A stretch of 64,000 nt of DNA from NCBI RefSeq assembly GCF_000004075.3, contig NC_026657.2, forward strand, positions 27,932,408 to 27,996,407. Reading direction: 5' to 3'. Below are positions 11,096 to 22,600 of the stretch, in pieces. Under the pieces are notes generated by a model. The model did not search any database, was not told the origin of the DNA, and worked only from the letters and a program-made list of their open reading frames with translations. The number at the start of each line of letters is the position of its first letter. Position 1 is the first letter of the stretch. The translations under genes were made by a program, and so were the position numbers. Source of the DNA: Cucumis sativus. Lineage: Eukaryota > Streptophyta > Magnoliopsida > Cucurbitales > Cucurbitaceae.

Positions 11096-11563
11096 ATCAC
11101 GTGGTTTTTTTTCTTCTTTTTTTTTTTTTTTTTTGTTATTTTTGCGCAAGTAAATAAGTCTATTCTATAGGTCTGATTTTTCTAAACTTGTTTTGTCAGA
11201 CATGCAAGAAGCCCATAAATCAATGGTAATGTAAAAAGTAGATTTCATTTAATCACTTTTGGTATTGTTTATTTGCCATATGTAGTAACATATGAGACCT
11301 AGCTCGAAACGTGTAATGAAGAGACACAAACTAATTGGTAAATTCTTGTCGTTCAATTCAATTGCACCTATTGGATCGTTGGGGTAGAAATGAATTCGTG
11401 AAGTGTAAAAGTGATAAAATAAAAAATAAAACAAAGTTGGATTGAAAAAAGTAGAAACTAGCGTGAGGTTAGTTTTACAAATTAGATAGAAAGTGCTTAA
11501 TCAAAACATAAATATTAGATTATATTATATTACAAATCTAGTCCGATTGCCCTTTAAAATTTA

Positions 11564-11603
11564 ATTTTATTATACAAAAATTTTAAATTTTGTATAATAA
11601 AAT
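11564..11603. repeat. Perfect inverted repeat with 16-base arms
   Basis: Arms 11564-11579 (ATTTTATTATACAAAA) and 11588-11603 are exact reverse complements around an 8-base loop. It is followed at once by GGTATATCATTCTATCAATT and further CTATCA/TGATAG words. A hairpin end of a small non-autonomous element is possible. With no nearby gene end on either strand, a transcription terminator is not implied. Confidence 0.75.
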
Positions 11604-12082
11604 GGTATATCATTCTATCAATTATAGACTTCTATGGATGACAATGATACATCAATATTTGCATATCATTCTATTATTGATAGACTCTAATAATTTTTAA
11701 TATATTTATAATTTTTTAAAATGTTGTTATATATATTAATATTTTAAATTTAATTGCTATCTTTACGTCAATTTAACCTAAAAGGCTATAAAAAAAACTA
11801 ACTTGTAGGTTTAATATTTATTTAAATCCATTTTGTTATAGGTATTTATATAGATTAAGTGTTGAATGAGACATATAGAAGAATTGAGGTGCATATTCCG
11901 AAGGAAGCTAAGTGACATTTGAATTTTCAATTTATTTATTTACTTATTAATTTTTGAAAATTTTGAAATTTCAATTCAAAACGTTAAAGTATGTTGAAAC
12001 AATAAGTTCAAACGAGGTATATTAGTTTCTACAAAAGAACTACAAAATTGAAACAATATGCCTGGTTTGAGTGTCGAATTTA

Positions 12083-12466
12083 TTAGTGTTGAAGGTTTCC
12101 TTGAAAGATTTGAATAAATTTGACATGAGCCTTCAATATTTTTATCAACTGTGATGAAGCCATCATTCCACATATCAGAACTCCTATTGCCAACAACGGA
12201 TCCAAAGAACAATGAAGAATAAGAAAAGTAGCCAAAATTCTAATGAACCATGTGATAAAAAGTGTTATACTTTTATCAACTATTCCATCTTCATAATGGA
12301 TAAACTTGTGGTCTACCCAAATGTCCAACCATGTTCCATTCAGACAAACAGAAGCCAACAAGCTGAGAGATGTGGCAGCCAATAAGAGGATGAAAGTAGG
12401 TTTGTTGTTTTGGAGTTTGTCAGCATTGACGTCGGAGAGGATGGCGTCCACTACCTTCACCGGCAT
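12083..12466 (-). pseudogene. Chimeric open frame: Clot exon 1 fused in frame to a NEMP-family fragment (cassette copy 3)
   Basis: The 127-codon frame from ATG 12466 starts MPVKVVDAILSDVNAD and reaches FILLLAA, matching the first ~33 residues of Clot with small internal deletions. From about residue 37 it switches without a stop to NEMP sequence: TWLDIWVDHKFIHYEDG, then TWFIRILATFLILHCSLDPL and GVLICGMMASS, equivalent to residues ~262-335 of copy 1. It ends 19 codons further on at TAA. The Clot redox motif, the splice donor, the NEMP signal peptide, the lumenal domain and the first membrane helices are missing. The ATG keeps the Clot context, and its 5' flank is strongly similar to that of copy 2. 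An in-frame ATG at 12496 adds ten residues. I class it as a pseudogene because neither parent function could survive, but the undamaged frame leaves expression possible. Confidence 0.75.
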
Positions 12467-15400
12467 TCTTGTTCTTCTCAGATCTGCAAGAATCACCGGT
12501 GAATGGACGGAAGTGAAATGGCGGGGGAAAATTATATGGTTGACTCATAACATGAATTTGCAATAAACATTGACTTTATCTTGAAATTACGGATGGGCCC
12601 TTTCTTCGCATTACTAACGGTCACGTGAGTTTCTATCTTTCTCACCTTCTCGTTATTTATTGAATTTCCGCTCCTCTTTTTAAATATTCTTTTTTTCTTT
12701 ATTTAAAATATGAAACATTACTCATAATAGTAAAAAAATTAAACATTTCACTATTTTGCTATATTTTGTAAATAAATTCGACTTTTTATTTTTAATAATA
12801 ATTTTATTTTAAATATTGTGATTAGAAATTTGACAAAGGATTTTAAATTTATTGCAATTTTTTTTGAAATTATTGTTGCCCACGGGAGATTTTTGAAAAA
12901 GTTTAAGTAGTGGAGCATTTTTATTTATATTAATTTCAATACTATGACTACAATCTTTAATATATAATCCTTGAAATAAACTTTAATTTTTAAACTTGTT
13001 GATCTTCTTGGATAATTGACGTTTGAGCTTGATGATCTTCCTAAATGATCAGGCTTTGAGTTTGATGATCTTCCTTGATCATTGACCTTTCACTTGTTGA
13101 TTTCTTGGAGGATTTATTGATCTTTTGGAGAACTAACTCTTGGGCTAATTAATCTTTTTTGGATAATCAGTTTTGATGATATGCTTTAATCTATCTTACA
13201 ACTATTTTTTAGATCTTCAAATCTTTAACCACGTAAACTTTAGATTTTAAGAGCTTTTAGGGTCTTAGTATTCATAATTTGGAAGCTTCAAAGTTTGGTG
13301 AGAGTTATAACCTTAGAAACTTGAATAATATTTGGAGTTTGAGAGGTTGAAAGTTTGAGAAGTGTTAGTCATTTTAGGTGGCTTCATAACCTTTAAAATT
13401 TTAGAGTTTCTAAACTTCAAGTTATATATTTTGCATATCTGCCGTACTTTAATCTTGAAGGTTCAAGAGGATTAATCTTCTAAACTTCAAATTTTCATTA
13501 CTTTAACCTTGATAGGTGCTTTGGTTTTCAGTCCTCTTCTTCTTCTCCCTCCTCCAAATGAAAGGGTAAAGCCTGAGGTGATAGAGTTCGCATGGGCTTA
13601 AGATGGGCTTGGGCCCAATTGTCTAATGGACTTGGTCTCAGTCTTCTGAAGGGCTTGAGTTTGGATCCAGTGTCTTTCTTGGCCCAAATTTCCATACGGA
13701 GCTTAAATTGATTTAGACATTAGTCATTTTAATTACTCGACTCAATTCATTTAAAATTTTCATGAAGAACTCAATTTTAGTTGTAATAATGTATAAATTT
13801 AACTGCCAAAATTTCCCATTCACCAATTGTATATAAAATTTTGTATTTGAAATGACAATGAAAAAAAAAGAAGATAAAATTAAGAATAAATTAGTATAAG
13901 TTTACAACTATGACGTGTTAATTAGAAAATTAGAATATATTCAAAGCTATTTTCAAATCTACATAAATAAACTAAAAGTTTTATAAATATAGTAAAATAT
14001 AATCAATTAAATTAATAAATTAATGCAAATAGATACACTATCATTATTATTAATAGATAATAAAATTTTATTATATGGAAAGTTAAACACGGATTTTACT
14101 TTTGAAATTGTTTAAAATAATTATTTTAGTCAAGAAAGTTGTTCCAAGTAAAAATAATTCTTAAAATCACTTTCGATTTCAAAATCATTTTTTAAAATTC
14201 TTTAGAAATTTCTTATAAATTGAAATACCTCAAAGCGGGCCATTAACTCCTCTGATCATACTCTAAAACATAAAATGTTCTTTTACATCTATTAGTTTTT
14301 TAAACTTATTTGGTTTTTAAAAACATAAGTATAAATTTAATAACAAAATATGCAGAAATTGTGTTTTTAATCTTAATTTTCAAATTTCAAACACACAAAA
14401 AACAAGTTGTTATTAATTATGACATAAGATAAATATTTTTGGTTTTGTTTAGTAATTATTTTGTTTTTTAAAATTTAAGTTCGTAAACGCTATTCTCATC
14501 GTCTGCTTTTTCTGTTTTTATCTCTTTTTTACTATTAAAAAACAGCTTTTAAAAGTTTGTTTTTTGTTTTAGAATTTAGCAAAAATATTCAGCCATCAAA
14601 CGAGACTTTCATTCATTTATGTGATTTAGTTCAATTTTACCTTAAACTTTCTGTTCGCATGAGATTTCCTAAGAAATTTTATTTGTGATGTTGAACTAGT
14701 GTTGATGTTATATCTTTGTTGATTTGATGCGATGCGGTTCAATCTCTAAAATTTGATCATCTAATCTCTCTCGATTGGATGCTTACGCTTGATTTGGAGG
14801 AAGCGGGACACGTGATGTTCTTGAAGTTTGTTGAACGTCTACGCTTGATTTGGAGAAGCGGAGCACATGATGTTATAAAAGTTTGAGCATTTGAAGAAAG
14901 TTTGTATTTTCAAAATATCTTCAATCTTCAAGGGAAGTTGGAGTCTTGGAAGAAATATTGTGTCTTCAAAGGAGCTTTAATCTCTAGACTTTCTGGAGTA
15001 AAAAAATTTCAACATTTACAAATGAGGAGAATTTCTGTATTTATAAAGTTCTCTGGTAGGCTTTATGGACTTGAGCCTGATTGGTCCATGGATCAGACCC
15101 ATAGGCTCAACCACAAAGATTTGAGTTATATTTAGTCTTTTGACTAAGCTTGTTTTTGGGCTTAATTGAACTTAGTCCAAGTAAATAATGTTTAATTGAA
15201 CCAAAATAATCAACTTGATACAACGGTTAAGATGAAAATAAGTGACATTATTATAATTGGTCAATTTAAGTTTTTAATTTTTAATTTGGACACATGTCAA
15301 TTTTAATTAGTTCCAAATTAAATTATTTACACTTTTCATTATTAACTTAATTAATTTAATAAATGATGTGGTAATTTGTGATTGGTTTCAAAATTTCTTA

Positions 15401-16690
15401 TTCAACATTTTGTATATATTTTATGTATATGAAGTCATTACTTTTCAATTTTATCTAAACAAGATTTTTTTGACACAAATAAAATTAAAAGTTTAATCTT
15501 ATTATATATGAAATTAAAGCCATTTTTTAAAATAACAAATTTTACAAAATATTTACAACTTATAGCAAATTCTATCGAAGACTGCATTGATATAATCCAA
15601 AATTTTGCTATAATTTGTAAATATTTTAATTTATTTTGCTATTTTAAAAAATGTTTCATAAAATTAGAGGTAATGTATAATAAAATTGTTAATTTTTATC
15701 CTAAAAAACATATTAAAAACGTCAAATTTCTATTAAAAACAAAAAATTAAGAATTTATTAAATCTAGATTTTGGGATTAATGGAACGTAAATGAAATTTT
15801 AAAAATGGACATTATCAATTAGGATGTGAAATTTTAACTTTTAATCTAAACTTTGAGTTTGTGCACAATACCTGTGTCGATGGTTTTTGACACAAACTTA
15901 TATTATCAACTTTTAATTATGTGATTTGATCTCGGACTTAAAACAAATTAAGTGATAAAATTGGTAAAAATATTTGTTAATATAAATTTTACTATATTAG
16001 TAAACTCAGGAAAATACCTATAAAAACTTGTGTTTATTTATTTTAAAATTTTAAATTCTACAAATTTAATGCTTGAGCTCTTATTTTTACTATAAAAAGA
16101 ATTATATACTATTATTACTATTACTATTATTTCTATCCACATTATAATGAATTGAAGCATTAATGGATATCAGAAAAGTCCAACCAAACCAAACAGAGCG
16201 TCTTGCATTTAAGCCAACCAAAGCTGAATTGCATCAAGAGAAAGGAATATTTGTAGATGAAAGAAATCTTTACATGAATGAATCTTTTCATTTTTCTTAC
16301 AAAAAAAATGGTCTTTACAATAAAATATTTAACTACAAGAACTTATTCTGTAAAGAATCAAAGAATTATACAATGTTGTGCTGTTCCTTTTATTTCTCTT
16401 ATAATATAAATTTTATATATATAATGGCATCTTTCTCACTCATTTACACATTACCTAGGCTGCATTTCTTCAGATTACTACTGCATATTTGATTTTATTG
16501 CTGCCTGCAGTAACTCTTTCGTAATGTTCTTCCCGCAGAACTTCGTTGCCCCGAGACAACGCCAACTTTTGGTTCTAAAGAGGCTCGAATTCATTGATCA
16601 AGTTGGGATCTCCAAAGTTTTATCAATTTAGACTTTTGGTTCATTGAGGCTTTTTGCTACGTTGGCACCACTGGTAAGTTGTTCAACTCA
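12467..16690. other. Gene-poor stretch with repeat remnants
   Basis: No coding region is supported. The first ~130 bases are the Clot-type 5' flank of copy 3. About 12990-13180 repeats variants of TTGATGATCTTCCTTGATCA. About 13520-13700 and 14700-15180 are less AT-rich and look like decayed long-element sequence, including a ~35-base imperfect direct repeat. An open frame at 16163-16492 (109 codons, plus strand) has no recognisable domain and is not called. The ~200 bases before 16691 are the probable 3' UTR of the fucosyltransferase-family gene. Confidence 0.55.
14784..14874. repeat. Imperfect ~35-base direct repeat in possible retroelement remnant
   Basis: TACGCTTGATTTGGAGGAAG (from 14784) recurs as TACGCTTGATTTGGAGAAGC (from 14840); both continue into a GGGACACGTGATGTT / GGAGCACATGATGTT tail. 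The surrounding 14700-15150 is richer in G and C than its neighbours and open but featureless, so an old LTR or similar fragment is possible. Confidence 0.5.
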
Positions 16691-19603
16691 TTATATGGTA
16701 TGAGCATCAGAGCTGTTGTTGCACATGCATTCAGGAATAGGGTACTTGGTAACGTCTCGTCCGACTTTGCTGGTTCGAAGTTCGGGCTGTCCGAGGGAAT
16801 CCTGATGCAGCTCCCTGATGATCTTGTTGAACTCTGCTTCAGGAAGTGAGGAATCCAAGAAAAGGGGAAGCATGTGCCGTTTGTTTGGTGTTATGTACTT
16901 TTTATGTCCAGCATAAGCCCTATGTCCCTGTATAAAACGAATAATTGACTTGTTATGATCTTATGATCAGACTCAAAAAGCAAAAGTTTTTACACGATGA
17001 CGAGTATCGGCTAAATTCACAAACTGAAGGAGAATCCGTACCTGAATGGCATGACCCATATTTCCTCCATGAGAAGGCATGAAAACATCACTACTCTCAC
17101 AAACAATATAGTCAATAGCAGCCATAATGGAAGCTTTTTTGGCAAAAGGCTCGAGTTCACTTGGTAAAGCAAGATCTTCCTTGTTATAGAAATTTGGGAA
17201 CTCCCCTGTTAATGGTTGCAGGGCTTCTTTTCCTCCTAGTGGTTGTCCTCCAGCCCAGTATATTCTTGTGTCCCCCGGAGCTCCGAGAGCTTTCAGTAAC
17301 CTGAGCAAGTTCAAAAATTTAGTCGAGCAGAATAGTAAATGTAAATGATTAACAATAACAAACATATGGTTAAGAAATTTATACCTCATAACCTCATAGG
17401 CATTTAGGGGACAAAGGCCTGCCAGTTTCCTATCGTGGTAGCTCATGTTTGATCTAGCAGTTAAGAGTTCAGGTCTTCGAATTCTTTCGTTGTTTATCAT
17501 CTCATCATATTCAGGGCTCAACCCAGGTAGACAACCAGTTCTCACCCATACGTCCTTCTCCATTCGTAAATGAAGAGCAAGGTACGGTCCTTTGCTCCGC
17601 ATTCTCTCAGTGAGCTTGTTACCAAGTTCCACAATTGGTGGAGCAAACCTCAAAGCATGAAAAGCAACCTAAATCCCAAAGAGGAAAAAGAACAACAATT
17701 AACACTGATATCCAACCATTTCATAAGAATTAATAATGGCAAATGGATTAAGAAATCAAATAGAGTTATAACAAGAAGAAAAAACTTATAATACCTTGCA
17801 TCTGAGCTTTTGAAGGTCAGAAGGAAGATCCTTAGAAAGCCTTGAGTCCAAGCCACGCAGCAGGAGCACCCCTTCTCTTCTAAGCTGCAAAATTCAACAC
17901 ATACTCATTATTGTAAAGGTACAAACCGAAACATTTTGTGTGGGGAATGACATAAAAAATGTGTCAAAAAACAGAACGACAGCAAAAAGCCACAAAAACT
18001 TTTTAGTTGGTAATACGTAGCTGTTTGGTCAACCTTAATAGACAGGCCATATATGTATGAATCTTAACAGACAAGCTTACATTTATAGTTCAACGTATCA
18101 ATGAACCAACTGCTCTAGCAAATATTCATCATAAAATTACCACTAACCTAAAAGTTTATAGTTTTCGAGTATAGTAGTTACATGTTATCTCCTCCACTCT
18201 ATATTAATAGTTAGCGTGTCCGCTTTGTCAATCAAATTAACATCTGAGCCCACACGTAAAAAGAGCAAATAAATTTTAACAGAACAATTTAAGCTTTGTC
18301 AATCAATATTCATCTATGCATTATGGCAACGTGGACAGTCTCATTCTTTTCTACAAAGTACAAACATAAAAATGTTCTATTATTTAGTTCAAATGTGTTG
18401 TGTGACACATTCAAAATCAATCTTCAAAGATGCTTTGTGATGAGCAAGCAACAGTAAATTATATGATAAGGATATAATGAAAACTAGCATGGCAGTTATC
18501 AACAGATTCCTTTCCTATCAATCAAGAAGCCAACCATTTTTTTTAGAAGTAAGCTTTAAAGAGAAGCCATGGCAGCTTAAAGAACAAACAACAATATTCG
18601 TTTGATCATCCTCACCTTCCTGAGGTAACGCGACCGAATCCAACTCGGCGAGACGTGATGGGGAGGCGATTTTTCCTCCACTGGCCGAGTCATCAGATGC
18701 GTAGATGGCAAAGATGACACTATATGAACGTCATCCGCCAGAACATTCTTGAAATGCTCCAAATCAAATATATCAGAAAACTCACTGCAACCATAAAACA
18801 AAACACAGAAAAACAAACTAAGCAACTGATACATAAGAAAACACAGAGTATATTTAAGTTCTTATAAATCAGAGACTTCGTCAATCAAATAGGAAAAAAA
18901 ATGGATTTCTACTGTTATTATACCTTTCATCCCCCCAGATAACGTTCACTTGCAAGATTGGAACAACCAAAGCAGCCCCAAGGATTCTAGCAATCACAAC
19001 AGCATCAACGATCTGATTTCTCTGTTGATTCATCCCACCAGAAACCACCACCATCAAATACTTAGTCCTCTCACTAACGATTCCAGTGGTTGATTTTTTA
19101 TATTCTTCGCTGAAATCTAAGCACGGTTTATACCCCAATCCATCAGGTTGTTTCCAGAACTCTCCCTGTTCGTTACCCTCATCCGATTTCAAAACCCCAG
19201 TTGAAATCGGGCGTAGCGATTGGAAAGAGTCACTCGTAACCTCGTCCTTCAAAGCATTTTCTCTATCTCTATCGATTAAACCTGATTTCAAAACCCCATT
19301 TGAGACTAAACCCTGCGATTGCCATTGAGACGTGAAACAAGGGTAGGACACATAAGGGATTAAAGGGTTGGGATTAAAAGTAAGCTTCAACATCCCGAAA
19401 AGACCAAAGAGAAAAATAGCAAGAAGCCATAGCTTATTGGAGCTTCTGTAAGTGGAAAGACTAAGAAATTTATTGTAGTTTTTAGAAGATTTCTTAGGCG
19501 AATCGAGAAGGGATTGAAGCGAAGATGAAGATAAAGAGTTAATGATTTGAGATGGAACCGAAATGTAAGCTTGCTTCTTGGAATTACTGTTCTTCTTCGC
19601 CAT
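16691..19603 (-). CDS. O-fucosyltransferase family protein (GT106-type, DUF246/PF10250)
   Basis: Six exons: 18924-19603, 18616-18784, 17795-17884, 17385-17668, 17042-17300, 16691-16927. They sum to 572 residues, all with GT-AG borders and consistent phase. It is a predicted type II Golgi membrane protein: a cytosolic serine/lysine-rich tail to ~57, one signal-anchor helix at ~58-76 (LWLLAIFLFGLFGMLKL), a variable stem, then the catalytic region. Conserved family blocks are GGMNQQRNQIVDAVVIARIL (189-208), WGDESEFSDIFD across the exon 1-2 junction, HLRMEKD (346-352), RIYWAGGQPLGG, and SHGGNMGHA ending at 492. It ends with a short tail containing ECMC. Plant relatives act on cell-wall polysaccharides or glycoproteins; the acceptor cannot be told from sequence. 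The start is the ATG in GCCATGG at 19603. It stands alone, with repeats on both sides. Confidence 0.9.
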
Positions 19604-22600
19604 GGACAAAAGCAGAGAGCAAGGTTTTTGACTAACCCACTTGGCGTTTCAGATTTACGAATCTCAATCTCATTAGAGAGAAAGAAAAGAAAAAATGGAG
19701 CGGCGGGAAGAAGAGAAGGAATTTTCGTGAATATAATTACGCGTTGCTGACCAAAAGTGGCCGTGTTAGAACGGGAGATTTCAAAGATGAACTTCGCCTT
19801 TGAAAGGAAGCTGAAGCTAATTTATATTGTGTTTTAATCACTCGTTAATTAAAATTAAATATTGTAATAACCCATTTACGTGTGTACAATTACAACTATG
19901 CCCCCTTAAGTTTTATTTATTTTTCTTTTAAATAAAATTACTCGAACCTATAATAAATCTATAAAATTTATGAGGATATTGTTATATATATATATATTTT
20001 GAGACGTGTGAATTCTGAAACAACAATTATGGCTATTTATTGCTTCAAACTTTTCCTTTAGCTTCGGTAACTATTTAAAGGGTACCCTATCAACTTCAAA
20101 ATTCAAATCTCTCCATTTTTAATTATCTTCCCTTTATTCTTTATTTTCTTAAATATATTCACCATTTTTATTTTCTTACCCCCTAAGTTTTCTTTTTTGC
20201 TTATTGTTTTCTATAAATTATAGCATGTTTTCATATTTAGCTAACAAATTATACAATACTAAAGTATATAGCATATTAAAAATATTATCGAATGTAAATA
20301 TATAGTTTAAATAAAACTTTGGTATTCAAGTTGGAAATGATGCTATTCTTGAGTTGCTATTTTATAGTTTAATTTAATAAACCTTAACTACTTGTAGTAC
20401 CAAAAAATGATCCATAATATAGATAAATAAAATAAGTACTTCTTATTCTATAAAATTTGACTTTTAAAAGCTCAATTTTTTATTTTTTTTTAAAGAAAAA
20501 ACTTTCAATCAATTGAATTGGGGGACAGTTCATCATGCTCAACTATATATATGCTTGATTAAAAATATTAAATTGTGTTTGGTATAAGAAAAGCTGTTGA
20601 CTAAGATGAAATTTTTGCCTACGTGTATAAATTAAAAGTGATAAATACTTTATACTTTTCCTTTATTTGTAAAAGTAAAATTACAAGTGTGACATATATA
20701 TACGTACTACCTAGTAAAGATTATTGTGACATTACATTTTTAATAACTTCTTCAAATATTCTCTCTCACTTTTTTTTTTTCTTTTTTCTTTTTATAGTTT
20801 AGTTCAAACAAACAGATAAGGACTCAAATATAAAAAGCTTTTTAAGATTTACTAGTATCTCCATTAGTTGAATAATATATATATATATATAATATGTATG
20901 TATATACATGCTTAAATCTCAACATTTTTAGTCATGTTGCATGCATTTTAATTTAAAATTTATATGACTAGTTTTTTTTTATAAAAAAAAGTCAAATACT
21001 AAATCATGATTGTAGGTTTATTATTTAAATGCAACATTATTGTACAAATAAGTGCAAATTAATGATTTTTAAAGAATTTCAATGTAAGTATGCGTCTATT
21101 CACATTGCTACATCAACAAAGTCATCTACTGTAAGAAAATTTATGAAATCAAAGCCAATATAACCTATTGAACCTTACTTATATTTTTTTTAGAAAAGTT
21201 CATTGTTTTTTGAAATTCAAGTTTATTAATTTTTAGTTTAAATACACAATTCAATGAGAATTTACTTTTGGTACGGTTTCTTAATATTCTCTGTCCAAAA
21301 AAAAAAAGATTTCTTTGTACATTTTTAAACATTTTAAAAATGTTTAAACATATGAAAATTTGAATAGCTATTAAACATTTGTTAATAGCTAACCTAACCA
21401 CTCCTCACGTTTCTAAACATGTCTTAATAGCTATTAGACATTATTTTGTTGTATATAGTTATGTTGAGTACCACAATTTATGGGAATTTTGGAATAAGTG
21501 AACATTTTTAGGTATTTAATTTAATTTTTAAATAAATATTTGGAAGGCATGTAGAAACCTAATAATATTGTTTTTTTGAAGTTAGGAAAAATGAAATTAT
21601 TTTGAAAGAGAGGGAGATTCCAATGGAACAATAAAAAGGGGAAGATATAAACAAGTAAAGAAAATTAGAAAAACGAAAATGAAATGTCTAACTCCGTCAG
21701 GATGGTTGCGTGTCGTGTTGCGTATTTAGCCAGCTGTCAACTCATTCCTTTTTTTTGAAAAAATAAAATTGGTATATTTATTATATACAAAAAAGAAAGA
21801 AAAAAAAAGAAAGGGGTGAAAAAAGCAAAAAAAAAAGAAAAGAAAGGGGCATGTGATTATGCTGCCGCCATTCCCAGACAGGCTGTTGTTTCCCTGTCCT
21901 AATATGCCACTCTCATCCAATCAAATTTTTCCGCTCTTCAATTTTCATTTCCCCCATGCCAGCTGGCTTCCATTTCCTCTCCATCCTGGCATTCTCTTGC
22001 CACGTCTATCCATCACCATCAGGTACGAGGTCTACACCTCAGCAACCCTCCCCCCATTTTCCACCCAAGCCTAAAAATAGAAAATAAAAACATCGCTCAC
22101 CTTATATTACTAGCTTACTTTTCTTTTCAACTTTTTTTTTTTTTGTTATGTTTAAGTGAATGAATAATCTTTTCCCACAAAAAAAAAAAGAAAAAGAAAA
22201 GAATGATGTATTGATTCAGTTAGGGTTCTTTTTTAAAAAATATGAATTATTGATTAACATGTACGAACAATAATTTCGAAAATGAAAAACAAGGCAAGGC
22301 TTTTTTTCTTCTTCTCCTTTAAAGTGGTTATATGACTTGTGTATATAAAAAATGATTAATTGAACAAATATCAATTAATAATTAAATAAAAGTTTTACTT
22401 TAGAACATAACGATGGGACAAAATATTCAAAACTTATAAGCTTTTTGTAATTGCCTACAAGCAACAGTATCCTCTGCTCTCTTTTTATTATATCCAATAC
22501 ACACACTAATAACAAATGTTGAAATGAGTAGTTTCCTTCACATGCTAAAAACTAATATTTGTTTGGTATTTGAGATCGTTAGGTATAGTATTCATTCTTT

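Larger units (their letters stand above)
10212..12082. other. Intergenic stretch between cassette copies 2 and 3
   Basis: The first ~400 bases are homologous to the Clot intron and 5' flank beside copy 1 (for example a shared TTTAGAAGTAAAAGGAAAAG near 10441). After that come the degenerate repeat at 10756-11095, a T-run near 11115-11136, an inverted repeat at 11564-11603 and AT-rich sequence. No gene other than the exon remnant at 10495-10525 is supported. Confidence 0.6.

Noticed and set aside
11564-11603. Inverted repeat as a transcription terminator
   Set aside because: No gene ends next to it on either strand, and plant Pol II genes do not use such hairpins. A repeat-element end is more likely.
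16163-16492. 109-codon plus-strand open frame
   Set aside because: No recognisable domain, composition drifting into AT-rich codons, no promoter or splice support. It lies antisense in the 3' flank of the fucosyltransferase-family gene.
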